Of a stretch of DNA of 64,000 bases, positions 1 to 11,100 are shown one piece after another (within the stretch, counting starts at the first letter, position 1; each line of letters begins with the position of its first letter). Position numbers and translations under genes: made by a program. The notes beneath the pieces were generated by a model. That model ran no database searches. It saw nothing but the letters and a program-made list of their open reading frames with translations, and was not told where the DNA came from. The DNA is taken from NCBI GenBank assembly GCA_021397835.1, contig JAJFZO010000256.1, positions 258,001 to 322,000 of the forward strand. The letters run 5' to 3'. Origin of the DNA: Moringa oleifera. Taxonomy: Eukaryota > Streptophyta > Magnoliopsida > Brassicales > Moringaceae.

Positions 1-1072
1 GAAGAGAACGGAAAGCATATCTCCCCTTATATGATTGTGAGAGACATCATTATGGAGAGGTTTGATTTCTAGTCTTTCTAGTGATATGTACTTCAATTAA
101 TCAGGCAGTGTGTTTTATTGACATTTTACAGCTTTGGTTTATGTAGTCTGTAATACATTTTTGTCCTGTTATATATATTTATGAGACTCAGTTGATTTTT
201 TTTTTTTTGTTGGCATGGCAAAAAAAGAGTATAGATCTAATGGGAAAAAGAAACTGAATTCAAGAAAATCTTTTCTGTTTTTCTGTTGTGGTCTTTGTGC
301 GAGATGAAACCTTGTTTTTACTTAAGTTGCTTTTTGGTCAGGATGTGACGTGAAATGGGGCTTTGCTGTCTCTTTCATAATCATGCTTAGCTTGTAAAAG
401 TTAGATGAAGCAGACCATAAGGAGCATGACTGCTATATTTTAGAATCATTTATTATATGTGTTTTGCATTGAAATCTGAAACTTGGCAAGATGTGATTTT
501 GCTTACCCTTGTAAAAGCAGGATCTTATAGGAGTTTCCCATTTGTCTTAGGTCTACTTGAGCTCAAAATTTATCGGTATTTAAACCATGTCAAGTTATGC
601 GGCTATGTAAATTGAATTGATAGATTAATTGCTTCAGTGATTACTAGTGGGAAACTTGAAACAGATGGGTTCAGTATGTAAATATTGTGCTTGTAAGAAC
701 ACAGAGTTTCAAGTTAGATAAGGAATTGGCTTGTCAGTAAAAGTAGGAGCCGTGTGGTCATTTTATTTTGCTAGAATATGCCTTTAAATGAAGGCAGGGT
801 TTATAGACCAATCAAATATTTATTCATCAAGTCATTAAATTGTAATGGCCATGCAGGTAGTTTTAATGTTCTCTGCTACTTGCTCTTTCAACTTAAGACC
901 CTTTCCTTACTGCCAGCCTCTTACAAACTCTTCACTTGTGTGCTTCTATCTTCATGTGTCAAACTTCAACTTGTATATGTAATTTGTTATGTTCGACAAT
1001 TTTTTCTTGTGAATATGTTATACATATTTTGCATTTTCTTACTATATGATCTGGCCATACACTATCTGCCAG

Positions 1073-4000
1073 GAACAGGATGCTTCTACTGACGGAGTCA
1101 ACTATCATTCAGATGAAAAGGTTAGTAGCAGATGCTTTCCACTTTATTGTTGATAGTGGCAGTGTTTACACCTAGTTCTTGCTGGTTTTGCCACAGGATC
1201 TTAACATAATTGCAACATACAGTGATCATTCTGGCACTATTCGAACTAGTAGGGTGAAAATGGGGGACCTTTCTGCTTCATGGGTTTTGGAGAACCCTAT
1301 TGACGGAGATCATGTCCAGGCAAAGGGTTCCCAGGTACTGCTATTTGATTATTCTATATGAAATGAATTAGCGAAACATAGGTCTGAAACTTGAATACCT
1401 CCACACGAGGACAAATCATTATGGCTGCTTACTTGACTATTGATACTACTACTTACTTCCTGTGAATTTTCGCATAGCAAGCTGGTACATCTAAGCAGAC
1501 AGCTAAATACATCGGGAGAACATTATTTATTTTCCTGACCATAATCTCTATTCTGCTTTAGTTCAAGTGGCTGAAATTGTTGTCTGGATTTAATGCATTC
1601 TAGATAGTGATGCTGAAACATTCATTTCAAGATGGTACTTGGCTGGAAAAGAATGTTGAACATTCCGAGGGTGATCTTCCGTCAGCAGAAAGTGAAAATC
1701 AGTACCTTCATTCAGCAACAATGAACCCAGTGAAGCTAAAGCGCCGGGTGAACTGTCCAACGCTTCTTTTATCTTCAGTTTGTACATTTGCAGAGTTGAT
1801 TTGGATTTATGACAGTTCTAGTCCTTCAGATGTTGCGACAGCAAAGAAGGCATCTCCGGACTTCAGAGCTAATTCGACCAGATAAAGAAATTGACAACCA
1901 GATGCAAGAAGCATCGATTGAACAGTCTAAAAAAGTGGACAATGTGGCTAAAGGGAAGTACAGTATATGGAGGAGAGATTATGAAAATCCAAATTCTGAT
2001 TCTATTTTGAAACTTATGCAAGACCAGATTATCATGGCTAAAGCATATGCAAACATTGCTAAGTCTAAAAATGAAAGTACTCTCTACGGTTCCCTTATGA
2101 AACGCTACAAAGAAAGTCAACTTGTAATTGGAGAAGCAAACTCTGATGCTGAGCTTCCACCAAGGTATTGCTGCTCTCTGTCCTGAGTTTACTGTTAGGC
2201 ATATATGAGCACATGTACATTCTTGGTTTTCATGCAAAATATTCCTTCTCTTCCCAGAGCACTTGATCAAGCAAAATCAATGGGTCAGCTTCTCTCTGTA
2301 GCAAAGGATCGGTTGTACGACTGCCACACAGTTGGAAGAAAATTCCGGGCCATGCTTCAGTCAACTGAAACTAGTGTAAATGCAATGAAAAAAAAGAATG
2401 CGTTCTTGATTCAGCTAGCTGCAAAAACTTTACCGAAGCCATTGCATTGTCTCCCTCTGCAGTTAGCAGCAGACTACTTCCTGCTAGGTTATCAGAACAG
2501 AGAGGACACTAATAAAGAGAAGCTTGAAGACCAGTCTCTCTACCACTATGCCATCTTTTCTGATAATGTACTGGCAACGTCAGTTGTTGTCAACTCTACT
2601 GTGCTGAATGCAAACGAGCCAGAGAAACATGTGTTTCATATAGTCACTGATAAACTGAATTTTGCTGCAATGAAAATGTGGTTTTTGGTCAATGCCCCTG
2701 CAAAAGCAACGATTCAAGTTGAGAACGTTGATGATTTCAAGTGGTTGAACTCCTCCTACTGTTCTGTTCTGCGCCAGCTTGAATCTACCAGGCTCAAAGA
2801 ATATTATTTCAAGGCAAACCGCCCTTCCTCCCTCTCTGCTGGGTCTGACAATCTTAAATATCGGAATCCGAAGTATTTGTCAATGCTGAATCATCTTAGA
2901 TTCTACCTTCCTGAAGTTTACCCGAAGCTGGATAAGATTCTATTTTTGGATGATGATATTGTAGTTCAGAAGGACTTGACACCTCTTTGGTCTGTTGATC
3001 TACAAGGAAAGGTGAATGGTGCAGTAGAGACCTGTAAGGAGAGCTTCCATAGATTTGATAAATATCTCAACTTCTCTAACCCAGTGATCTCTGAGAATTT
3101 TGATCCAAATGCTTGTGGTTGGGCATTTGGCATGAATATTTTTGACTTAAAGGAGTGGCGGAAGCGAAATATCACGGGAGTTTATCATCGCTGGCAAGAT
3201 ATGGTAAATTCAAGTTACTCCCACTTTCTCCCCCCCCCCCCCCCCCCCCCTTCCTGGACATTCTTTTGGTTTCAATTTGAATTCTTTATTGTAAACTGTC
3301 CTTTAGGTTAGTGAATTTTCAGATGTCAACTACAGTAAATACCACCAGCATAGTACATCAAAAATGGGTACGGACATAACTGTGTGCATCTAGGCTATAG
3401 TCCCAAACTGTTAGCTTTTACACACTCATAGGAAAATATGATAGATTTTATGATGAGGTGATGGGGTTTAAAAAAAGGGGACACAGAGGACTTGGCAAAG
3501 AACTGTTTACGTCCCAAATAGGGAGCTTGTTGGAATGGAGGGTTTTGTTGTTGTCTTGTGGTTCTTTTGTCCCAGGAAAAACATCAGTAGTCTCTGCTTC
3601 TCATAGAATCTTGCTCTTATTTCTACTGAAGTGATACATATATATACTCTTTCCTGATTCAGTGAAAGTAGTCACACCCTATTTGTTTTAATTCTAAATG
3701 ATAATTGAACATTTGTGGTAGGTCATCTACCATGGTAACTGACTAATCTAAAGAAATAGTGTCTACTTCTGCTTCGAGGTTATTTATTCTCCTTAATCTT
3801 GCAACTGATGCTGAAAACTCTTTCACAGAATGAGGATAGAACTCTTTGGAAGCTCGGCTCCTTGCCACCGGGACTGATCACTTTCTATAACCTTACATAT
3901 CCACTGGACCGCAGCTGGCATGTCCTGGGACTTGGCTATGATCCAGCTCTTAATCAAACAGAGATAGAGAATGCAGGAGTGGTTCATTACAATGGGAACT

Positions 4001-4104
4001 ACAAACCCTGGTTGGACTTGGCTGTCTCCAAGTACAAGTCTTATTGGTCTAGATATGTAATGTTTGATAACCAGTACCTTCAGCTTTGCAACATTAGTGA
4101 ATAA
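1073..4104 (+). CDS. GAUT3: GAUT3-like galacturonosyltransferase (GT8), 5'-partial
   Basis: Family role: Golgi glycosyltransferase of the GAUT clade, moving galacturonic acid from UDP-GalA during pectin (homogalacturonan) synthesis; GAUT3 in Arabidopsis is thought to anchor or assist GAUT complexes. Exons read by frame and GT-AG sites: 1073-1120, 1197-1334, 1604-1747, 1830-2164, 2258-3203, 3829-4104; phases join cleanly to give 628 visible residues. The GT8 domain shows the metal-binding FLDDDIVVQKDL (about 2942-2980), NACGWAFGMNIFDL (about 3109-3150) and HYNGNYKPW (about 3985-4014). The wording DRSWHVLGLGYDPALNQ fits GAUT3 better than GAUT1 or GAUT4. About 50 N-terminal residues with the membrane anchor should lie upstream; 3-59 could be the end of an earlier exon in the right phase, but this is weak. 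The first AG after 1801 (1815) gives an in-frame stop, so 1829 was taken as acceptor. No frameshift seen. Confidence 0.9.
3230..3250. repeat. poly-C tract of 21 bases in GAUT3 intron
   Basis: An uninterrupted run of 21 C sits 26 bases after the splice donor at 3204. Its length is likely variable and may be a sequencing approximation. Confidence 0.9.
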
Positions 4105-4842
4105 TGACTTCCTGTCTCTTCCTCATTCATAGATAAACATTTTTTTATATTTTTCGGAAGGTATACGGAGAAAAAAAGGAGAGAAGGGCTGCAGTTGCAG
4201 AGAAATGCCCTTTTTTTTCAAATTTGAATGAGATCTTCCTTTGTTTGTTAACTTACTTCATATACATGTGAATTTAAATTTCAATCTCACGGGGCAACAG
4301 AAGAGAAACTTTGATTTTCCAACAAAGCAAAGTGGATCTTTAAGTAGATTTTCATTTCATTTTCTATATATCAAGATGAACAATCTGGAGATGACCTACT
4401 GAATCTTATAGCTGAAGCAGTGAAAGTAGATACGCACACAGGAGCTGCCATGGTTTTAAGAGGGTTGGGTTTGGTGTCCCCACTTCACTTCTTTCTTCGT
4501 GTGGCTTCATATGTAGCACAATCACCATCCTTTGTCACTTACCTTATTCATATTTACCTTGGTGTATAAATAGAATCTGTTCAAGCCTCATATGGAATCA
4601 GCTGATCCTTTATCTTGGAATTCGTACAAGTTACCTTAATTTCTTTGCAACGAGGCCTGGAGAGAAAATATGGAATCAGTTTATCCTTCATCTTGCAATT
4701 CGTGCAAGTTACCTTAAATTTCTTTGCAATGAGGTACGGAGAGAAATTTTTGACTACAAACTAAACGATTCTCTGTTAGCGTTGCGATGTCAATCAAAAG
4801 AGTGGCTTCTTGACATGCAAATCGTTTTATTTGTACCTGAAA
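4105..4842. other. GAUT3 3' UTR and spacer before the PPR gene
   Basis: No coding signal seen. The stretch holds AT-rich trailer sequence of the GAUT3 gene, then a 78-base tandem duplication at 4591-4746, then the leader of the PPR gene. A separate promoter cannot be placed by eye. Confidence 0.6.
4591..4746. repeat. 78-bp tandem duplication
   Basis: Two adjacent copies start TATGGAATCAG at 4591 and 4669 and run to AGGCCTGGAGAGAAA or AGGTACGGAGAGAAA. They differ at several positions and a single-base indel. No open frame explains them. Confidence 0.85.
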
Positions 4843-7074
4843 ATGCGGATTCCCAGCCCTACCAGTCTCTTTGACAAGCTTCCCATTTGCAACGTAAGGA
4901 TAAATCAATCTTCATCTTGTGGGAAATGGGAGGAAGTATTAACCCGCTATCATGAAATGCATAGAACTGGTGTTCAACTGACGGACCCTTCAGCGTTCCC
5001 TCGCATTCTCAAAGCATGCGCGAACCTTCCCTCTATACATGGTAAAACAGTTCATGCATATTTAATCAAGCTAGGATTTCAATCATTTGTCTCTGTCGGG
5101 AGCTCCATCATGGACTTTTACGCCAAAGCTGGGGACCTGGATTCAGCACTGGGCGTTTTTGACTGCATGAGGAGTAAAGACTCGGTTTCTTGGAATATAA
5201 TCATTCGTGGGCACCTTGATCAGGGTCTTTTAGAGGAAGGGTTATGGTGGTTTTCAAAGGCAAGGTCTGCTGGTTTTGAACCAAACATTTCCACCTTGGT
5301 TCTTGTAGTTCAGGCATGTCGTAGTCTTGCAGCTCGCTTTGAAGGATTAAAAGTTCATGGCTACATGATCCAAAGTGGGTTTCTAACCAATTCTTCCATT
5401 CAAAACTCTTTGTTGAGTATGTACGCAGCGGCTGACATGGAGAGTGCACAATTATTGTTTGATGAAATGCATGACAAGGATGTCATATCATGGAGTATGA
5501 TGATTGGGGCCTATGTGCAAAATGAAGTAGCTCAGTTTGGCTTGAATTTGTTTCGAGAGATGGTGTCTGAGGTTGGGATTAAACCTGATGGAGTAACTAT
5601 TGTAAGCGTTCTCAAAGCCTGCACCGTTCTCAGAGGCATTCATATGGGAAGAGCGGTTCATGGGCTTGTCCTCCATAGAGGTTTTGGTAATGATTTGTTT
5701 GTGGGCAACTCCTTAGTTGATATGTATTCCAAGTGCAATGATGCTGATGCTGCCTTCCTGGTTTTCAGTGAGATGCTTAGAAGGAACAATGTTTCATGGA
5801 ATTCTATCTTGTCTGGATTTGTCCTGAATGAGAAGTATTCAGAAACTGCGTCTTTGTTTTATTCAATGGGGAAGGAAAGAACTAGAGTGGATGAGGTAGC
5901 TCTTGTAAGTATTCTTAAGGTATGCAAATATTTTCAGCTCCCATTGCAGAGCAGGTCAATTCACTGTGTAATAATCCGCCAAGGATATGGGTCAAATGAA
6001 TTGGCCGTGAATTCTTTGATTGATACCTATGCAAAGTGCAATCTTGTTGAGCTTGCATGGAAACTGTTTGATGTCATGAAGAGAAGGGATGTGGTAGCTT
6101 GGAGCACAATGATTGCCGGGTTTACTCACTGTGGCAAGCCTGATGAAGCAATTGCTGTTTTTCGAGAGATGAGTCTGGCACAAGAGAAGCCGAACGCTGT
6201 CACCATTATAAATCTTCTCGAGGCTTGTTCTGTTTCAGCTGAATTGACAAGATCAAAGTGGGCTCATGGCATTGCAATACGAAGGGGCTTGGCAGTAGAT
6301 GTAGCTGTTGGAACTGCTATCATTGACATGTACTCAAAATGTGGGGATATAGAAGCTGCAAAGAGGGCCTTTGATGTAATCCCCCAGAAAAATATTATGT
6401 CATGGAGTGCCATGATATCAGCATATGGTATGAATGGTCTTGCCACTAAAGCTTTAGCCTTGGTTACTGAGATGAAGCAACATGGTTTAAACCCGAATGC
6501 AGTGACAACTCTGTCAGTGCTGTCTGCATGTAGTCATGGTGGGTTAGTTGAAGAGGGACTCTCATTCTTCAAATTAATGGCTCAAGATCACGGAGTAGAG
6601 CCTGGATTGGAACATTACTCATGCATTGTGGACATGTTAGGTCGAGCTGGGCAGCTTGACATTGCAATGGAACTCATCGAAAAGGTTCCTAGTGGCTTGA
6701 AGGCTGGTGCAAGTGCTTGGGGAGCGCTTTTGAGTGCTTGCAGAAGCTACCAGGACGCGAAGTTCGGGGCAAGAGTTGCTTGCCATCTTCTTGAGTTGGA
6801 GCCTTCGGACCCAGCTGCTTATTTGCTCGCATCAAACATGTACGCTGCTGGCAACTTGTGGGATAATGCTTCAACCATGAGGAAGTTGGTGAAGGAGAGA
6901 GCAGGCAAGGTTGTTGCCGGTTGCAGCTTGGTGCATGTTGACAAGAAGGCTTGTAGGTTTGTGGCTGGAGACAAGTCTAACCCACAAGCTCTTGAGCTAA
7001 ACTGTATCATCGAGCAGTTGCACGGTTGCTTAAAGATCAATGAAGAAGACAATAATTCACTGTTCGAGTGCTGA
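4843..7074 (+). CDS. PLS-class pentatricopeptide repeat protein with E domain (At2g17210-like)
   Basis: Single-exon gene. PPR proteins bind single-stranded RNA in plastids or mitochondria; PLS-class members with E motifs usually specify C-to-U editing sites. Repeats of the form SWNxxIxG, VxVGNSLVDMYSKC and AxxVFDxM tile nearly the whole protein. The end, from about GASAWGALLSACR (near 6700) through LLELEPSDPAAYLLASNMYAA, is a typical E/E+ region. There is no DYW deaminase domain, so editing would need a partner in trans. By remembered alignment it follows Arabidopsis At2g17210 over almost its whole length. The frame is open from ATG 4810, but I prefer ATG 4843 (743 residues, starting MRIPSPTSLF) because homology begins shortly after it. 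Target RNA and organelle cannot be read from sequence. Confidence 0.92.
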   Translation: MRIPSPTSLFDKLPICNVRINQSSSCGKWEEVLTRYHEMHRTGVQLTDPSAFPRILKACANLPSIHGKTVHAYLIKLGFQSFVSVGSSIMDFYAKAGDLDSALGVFDCMRSKDSVSWNIIIRGHLDQGLLEEGLWWFSKARSAGFEPNISTLVLVVQACRSLAARFEGLKVHGYMIQSGFLTNSSIQNSLLSMYAAADMESAQLLFDEMHDKDVISWSMMIGAYVQNEVAQFGLNLFREMVSEVGIKPDGVTIVSVLKACTVLRGIHMGRAVHGLVLHRGFGNDLFVGNSLVDMYSKCNDADAAFLVFSEMLRRNNVSWNSILSGFVLNEKYSETASLFYSMGKERTRVDEVALVSILKVCKYFQLPLQSRSIHCVIIRQGYGSNELAVNSLIDTYAKCNLVELAWKLFDVMKRRDVVAWSTMIAGFTHCGKPDEAIAVFREMSLAQEKPNAVTIINLLEACSVSAELTRSKWAHGIAIRRGLAVDVAVGTAIIDMYSKCGDIEAAKRAFDVIPQKNIMSWSAMISAYGMNGLATKALALVTEMKQHGLNPNAVTTLSVLSACSHGGLVEEGLSFFKLMAQDHGVEPGLEHYSCIVDMLGRAGQLDIAMELIEKVPSGLKAGASAWGALLSACRSYQDAKFGARVACHLLELEPSDPAAYLLASNMYAAGNLWDNASTMRKLVKERAGKVVAGCSLVHVDKKACRFVAGDKSNPQALELNCIIEQLHGCLKINEEDNNSLFEC

Positions 7075-8150
7075 CATGGTTGTTATCCTTTCTACTGATC
7101 CGTTCTTAACGTTTCTCATTCAAGCAGGCCGCCTGTACAGTTCTTCTAACTGTAGGATTTTGTACAAGATTGCACCACTGATTTTGATGACCTCCATACA
7201 AGAAAGTCATTACATTACAATCAAGCAGGTTATATCTCTTCCATCTGTTCCAATACAATTCTTCGCAGCGGGTTGTGTATCTGCTAATCATTGGACATGA
7301 ACAGGGAACAGAAACTTCATGACAGTAAGCTTTTACTTTTCTTGAACATGTCTTTTGATCTGAAGAAGCGTCTTCCCTTTCCAAGTTTCTTGTCCTTCCC
7401 TGAGTAATATTAATTATTATTGTTCTTATCACCATGTTTTCACATCGTTACAGGGCAGGCTTCTGCTGGGCATTTGTTCGTTCAGTGGGCCTCTTATTGC
7501 TCTTTTGAGTATTCCAATTTCTGAAGGAATGTCTCTTCTTTGCTGTAAATTGCATGCCGTTTGCAGGTCCGTTGGTTGATACTTGCTGAGATATTTTTGC
7601 ACAGTGAAAGAAATGGTTCGTCGTCTTTTCCTATTTCGTCTCCTAAAAGCTTTTAGGATTTTTTAAAAAATAAATATTAATTATTATTTTATCCCCAATT
7701 TTGTATTTAAACCCAAACGCATTCTCATTAGTCGTTACACGCTCCACGCAAAAAAGCAGTCTTAATAGTGAAGGCTAGCGCGTGGATTTCACGAGGAAGC
7801 ATTTCTTTTGCGTGTGTGAAGGAGTAAAAGAACACGTCAGGGAACTGTTCACAATTCTTCCTTGCATTTTACCTTTCACTAATAAACAATTGGTGAAATT
7901 AAAAAAAAAAAATGACTCCTCGTCTTCAATGTTGTGTGTCCCTTCCTCAGTAATTGTATTTAATCGTTTTAGTATGATCCATTTCGTGCTGAGCAGATTC
8001 GCGATCCCGCTTTCACATTTGACTCTCCCCAAATTTGTCAAATTCTGTGCAACGAGGCCAGAACTACCACGAACTACTACTGGCTCTTTCAGCTTTCTTT
8101 TACCCCTTTTGTTGTCTTGTATTGTCACATTTTTCTTGTAAAGCGAGAAG
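7075..8150. other. Spacer: PPR 3' UTR and NPC1 promoter/leader
   Basis: No gene seen. 7075-7600 is probably the PPR trailer. 7660-7710 is strongly AT-rich. 7740-8150 is the likely promoter and leader of NPC1, with an A11 run near 7902. The open frames here look like chance. Confidence 0.55.
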
Positions 8151-11100
8151 ATGGTTTCCGCCCTACAGTTGCTCACTGCTCTTTCTCTGTTACAGGTAAG
8201 ACAATTCATTTGCTCTTCTTAACGTTTCATGGTCTTTTCTTTTCTTTTTTAAATTATTGCTATCAGCGTCTTCTTTTTTCAAGTTATGCTAGTTGGGTTA
8301 GAATAAGAATTGGTGTTTGTGAGTGTCAATTATGGGTTTTGCTTGACATATTATGTAGTGTTTTGAGTGAAGGGCTGCATTTTATATAATTTAAGTTCTT
8401 GTTCGTGTGTGATCACTGAAGTTTCTGGTGTGTTTCTCAGTTTTGTTTGGAAGAATGCGTAATTGTGGTATATGCGGAGTTGAATTGAAGCCCTACTTGT
8501 TGTAGGTTAACGTGGATTTAATTTTGCTGATTAATGGGGAGGTATATATATGCTGGGAGTTTGGAGTTATTATTGGGTATACAGGTTTATGGGCACTGGA
8601 GAAAACACGTCTTAATACTTTTTGTCTAATATGATAGATAAAGTTATCCATTTTGATGTGGTGCATGGATACCAGAACCGCTGAGTATTTGACAATCTTA
8701 TAGCTGTTACTGAACTGAGTCATCTCTCTTTTCAGGCAATTTATTTGGCATATGTAGCTAGTGCACAGAAGGCTGATATACAGGGTCACCTAAATAGGGA
8801 TGGCACACTTGGGTAAGCTTATTTCAGACTCTGGCTTTATGTGTATAATGACTGTTCTTATGCAAGAGGAATAAAATACTGTTCTCCTCTTTAATTATTT
8901 GTGTTTTTTTTTTTTCAGCTTAAGGTTGGATTTTTGTGTATATAATTCCTTGTTCCTTAAATTTGCATCATCCAAAGTGCTGATTACACTTTCATGTTTT
9001 TAGCTGCAACCTTGTTCACGTTGTTTTAAATTGAATGTATTGAAAAAGAAAGTAGCACTGCTTTACAATTCATAAGTTTAAGTCTATTAAGTCATTTTGC
9101 ACCTGTTGATGGAGCTGCTATCTACATGGTTCACTAAGTTGTTCTTGACCTTCTGTTTCATTTTTAGCTGGAATGGTTGGGCCAAAGTACTAGCAGAGAT
9201 GACTGCTGATTTCATTTTACATCTGAAATGATTCTGAAGTTTTAAGTTCCCTTCTCTCATCTCTCTTTATTTGGAAATCACATATTCTAATCTGCTGGTC
9301 AGGCTAAGACATTCAAAAGAGTATTGTGCAATGTATGACATATGTGGAGAACGCAGTGATGGAAAAGTCCTTAATTGCCCTTATGGTTCCCCAGCTATGA
9401 AGGTATATGGTATCTTGCTAATTAAAGTGGCCTGCTGTGTAGAGTTACATTTTTTGTTGCTTTTTCTGTCAGATTTTATAACATTTTCCCTGTCATGATG
9501 GCTTGTAACTCTTATCATTTGTTTTTGCAGCCTGATGAACTGTTCTCTGCTAAAATCCAAAGCTTGTGTCCAACAATAAGTGGAAATGTTTGCTGTACAG
9601 AGGCTCAATTTGACACTTTGCGGACACAGGTTCAACAGGTAATAACTTTTCTCTGTGTATGTGTACCCTGAAGACAGACATAATCAAACTGAATCTAACT
9701 ATTGGACCTGTATGTTTGTAATTTGTACTCTTGTAACCTTTGTAAATTCACAAAACCAATTTACTCTTTCTATGTGCAGTCAGAGGTGAGAAAGATAATA
9801 TTAGGATCTTTCTCAAATAGGATTGTCACATAGACAGGAGATCTCAACAGGATCTCTACAATTAAGAATATGATATCTTCCTATATTAATAGAGCCTGTA
9901 ACATTCTCCCTCAAGCTGGATCATTGATATTAATCATGCCCAACATGTTTTAGAGATAATTGATTTGAGCCCCATCTACGGTTTCTATAAAGATATCCCA
10001 AGTTGTTGCTCAATTTTCACGTATGCTATAGAGATCAGGTTTTCTTGTAGTTTCTTACAAACGAAATGGAAGTCATTTTCAATGTGCTTAGTTCGTTCAT
10101 GAAATACAAGATTAGAGGCAATATGAAGGGCAGCTTGGTTATCACAACATACTTTTGTTGGTAGTGACGTCTTAAGACCAATTTTAATCAACAAGTGATA
10201 TATCCACATAATCTCACATGTGGATGCTCTATATTATGACTCTGCACTAGATGAAGATAGAACATTTTGCTTCTCATTTTTTTTGAGAAACCAAATTTTC
10301 TTCAATAAGGACACAATAACTAGTAGTAGATTTTCTATTTATCTTTGAAACTACACGATGTGCATCCAAGAAACATGCAATCTGAGTATGTCCATGATTT
10401 TCACCCAAGATTTCATGGCCAGGTGCTTCATTCAAATAAACATAAAATTTGTTCTAAAGCTACCTAATGATGAATTGTTAGGGATGACATAAATTGACTC
10501 ATAACACTGACAGTATATGCAATATTTGGTCGAGTTACTGTAAGATAATTCAGCTTTCTAACCAATCTTCTATATTTCTCAAGATTCTCAAAAAGTTCAC
10601 CATCTTTTCTAAGTTGCGTATTAGGAGTCATCAGAGCACGACATGGCTTTGCCCTTAATTTTCCTGTTACTTCCTTTGAGATAAAACGATACCTTGTTTA
10701 CTCGTTGTGACGTCAACACCCGATAAATACTTTAGCAGTCGTAAATCTTTCTTGTGAAATTGAAGGTGAAGAAAAGACTTAAGAGATGAGATTCACGTAG
10801 CATTAGTTCCAGTAATGACAATGCCATTAATATGTACAACTAGAAGAATGACATGAGCTTCGGATTGTTTATAGAAGATAGAGTGGTCCTTTTTGCTCTT
10901 TTTCATTCCAAATTCTTCAATTGACTAAATTTTCCAAATCAAGCTCGGGGACTTTGTTTCAAACCATATAAAGATTTGTGAAGACAATGAACTTTCCCAT
11001 ACTCCCCTTGAGCAACAAATCCAAGAGATTGTTTCATATACACCTCCTCTTGAAGAAAAGCATTCTTGATATTTAGCTAATATGGAGGCTAATTATGAGT

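Noticed and set aside
1..59. Upstream GAUT3 exon at the left edge
   Set aside because: A donor-like AGGTTTGA and correct phase exist, but I could not match the 19 residues to the family, so it was not called as an exon.
778..1092. 104-residue open frame before the GAUT3 exons
   Set aside because: It runs over intron sequence and an acceptor; composition is not protein-like.
1815..1829. GAUT3 acceptor at 1815
   Set aside because: It yields TTC TAG, an in-frame stop; acceptor at 1829 keeps phase 0 and homology.
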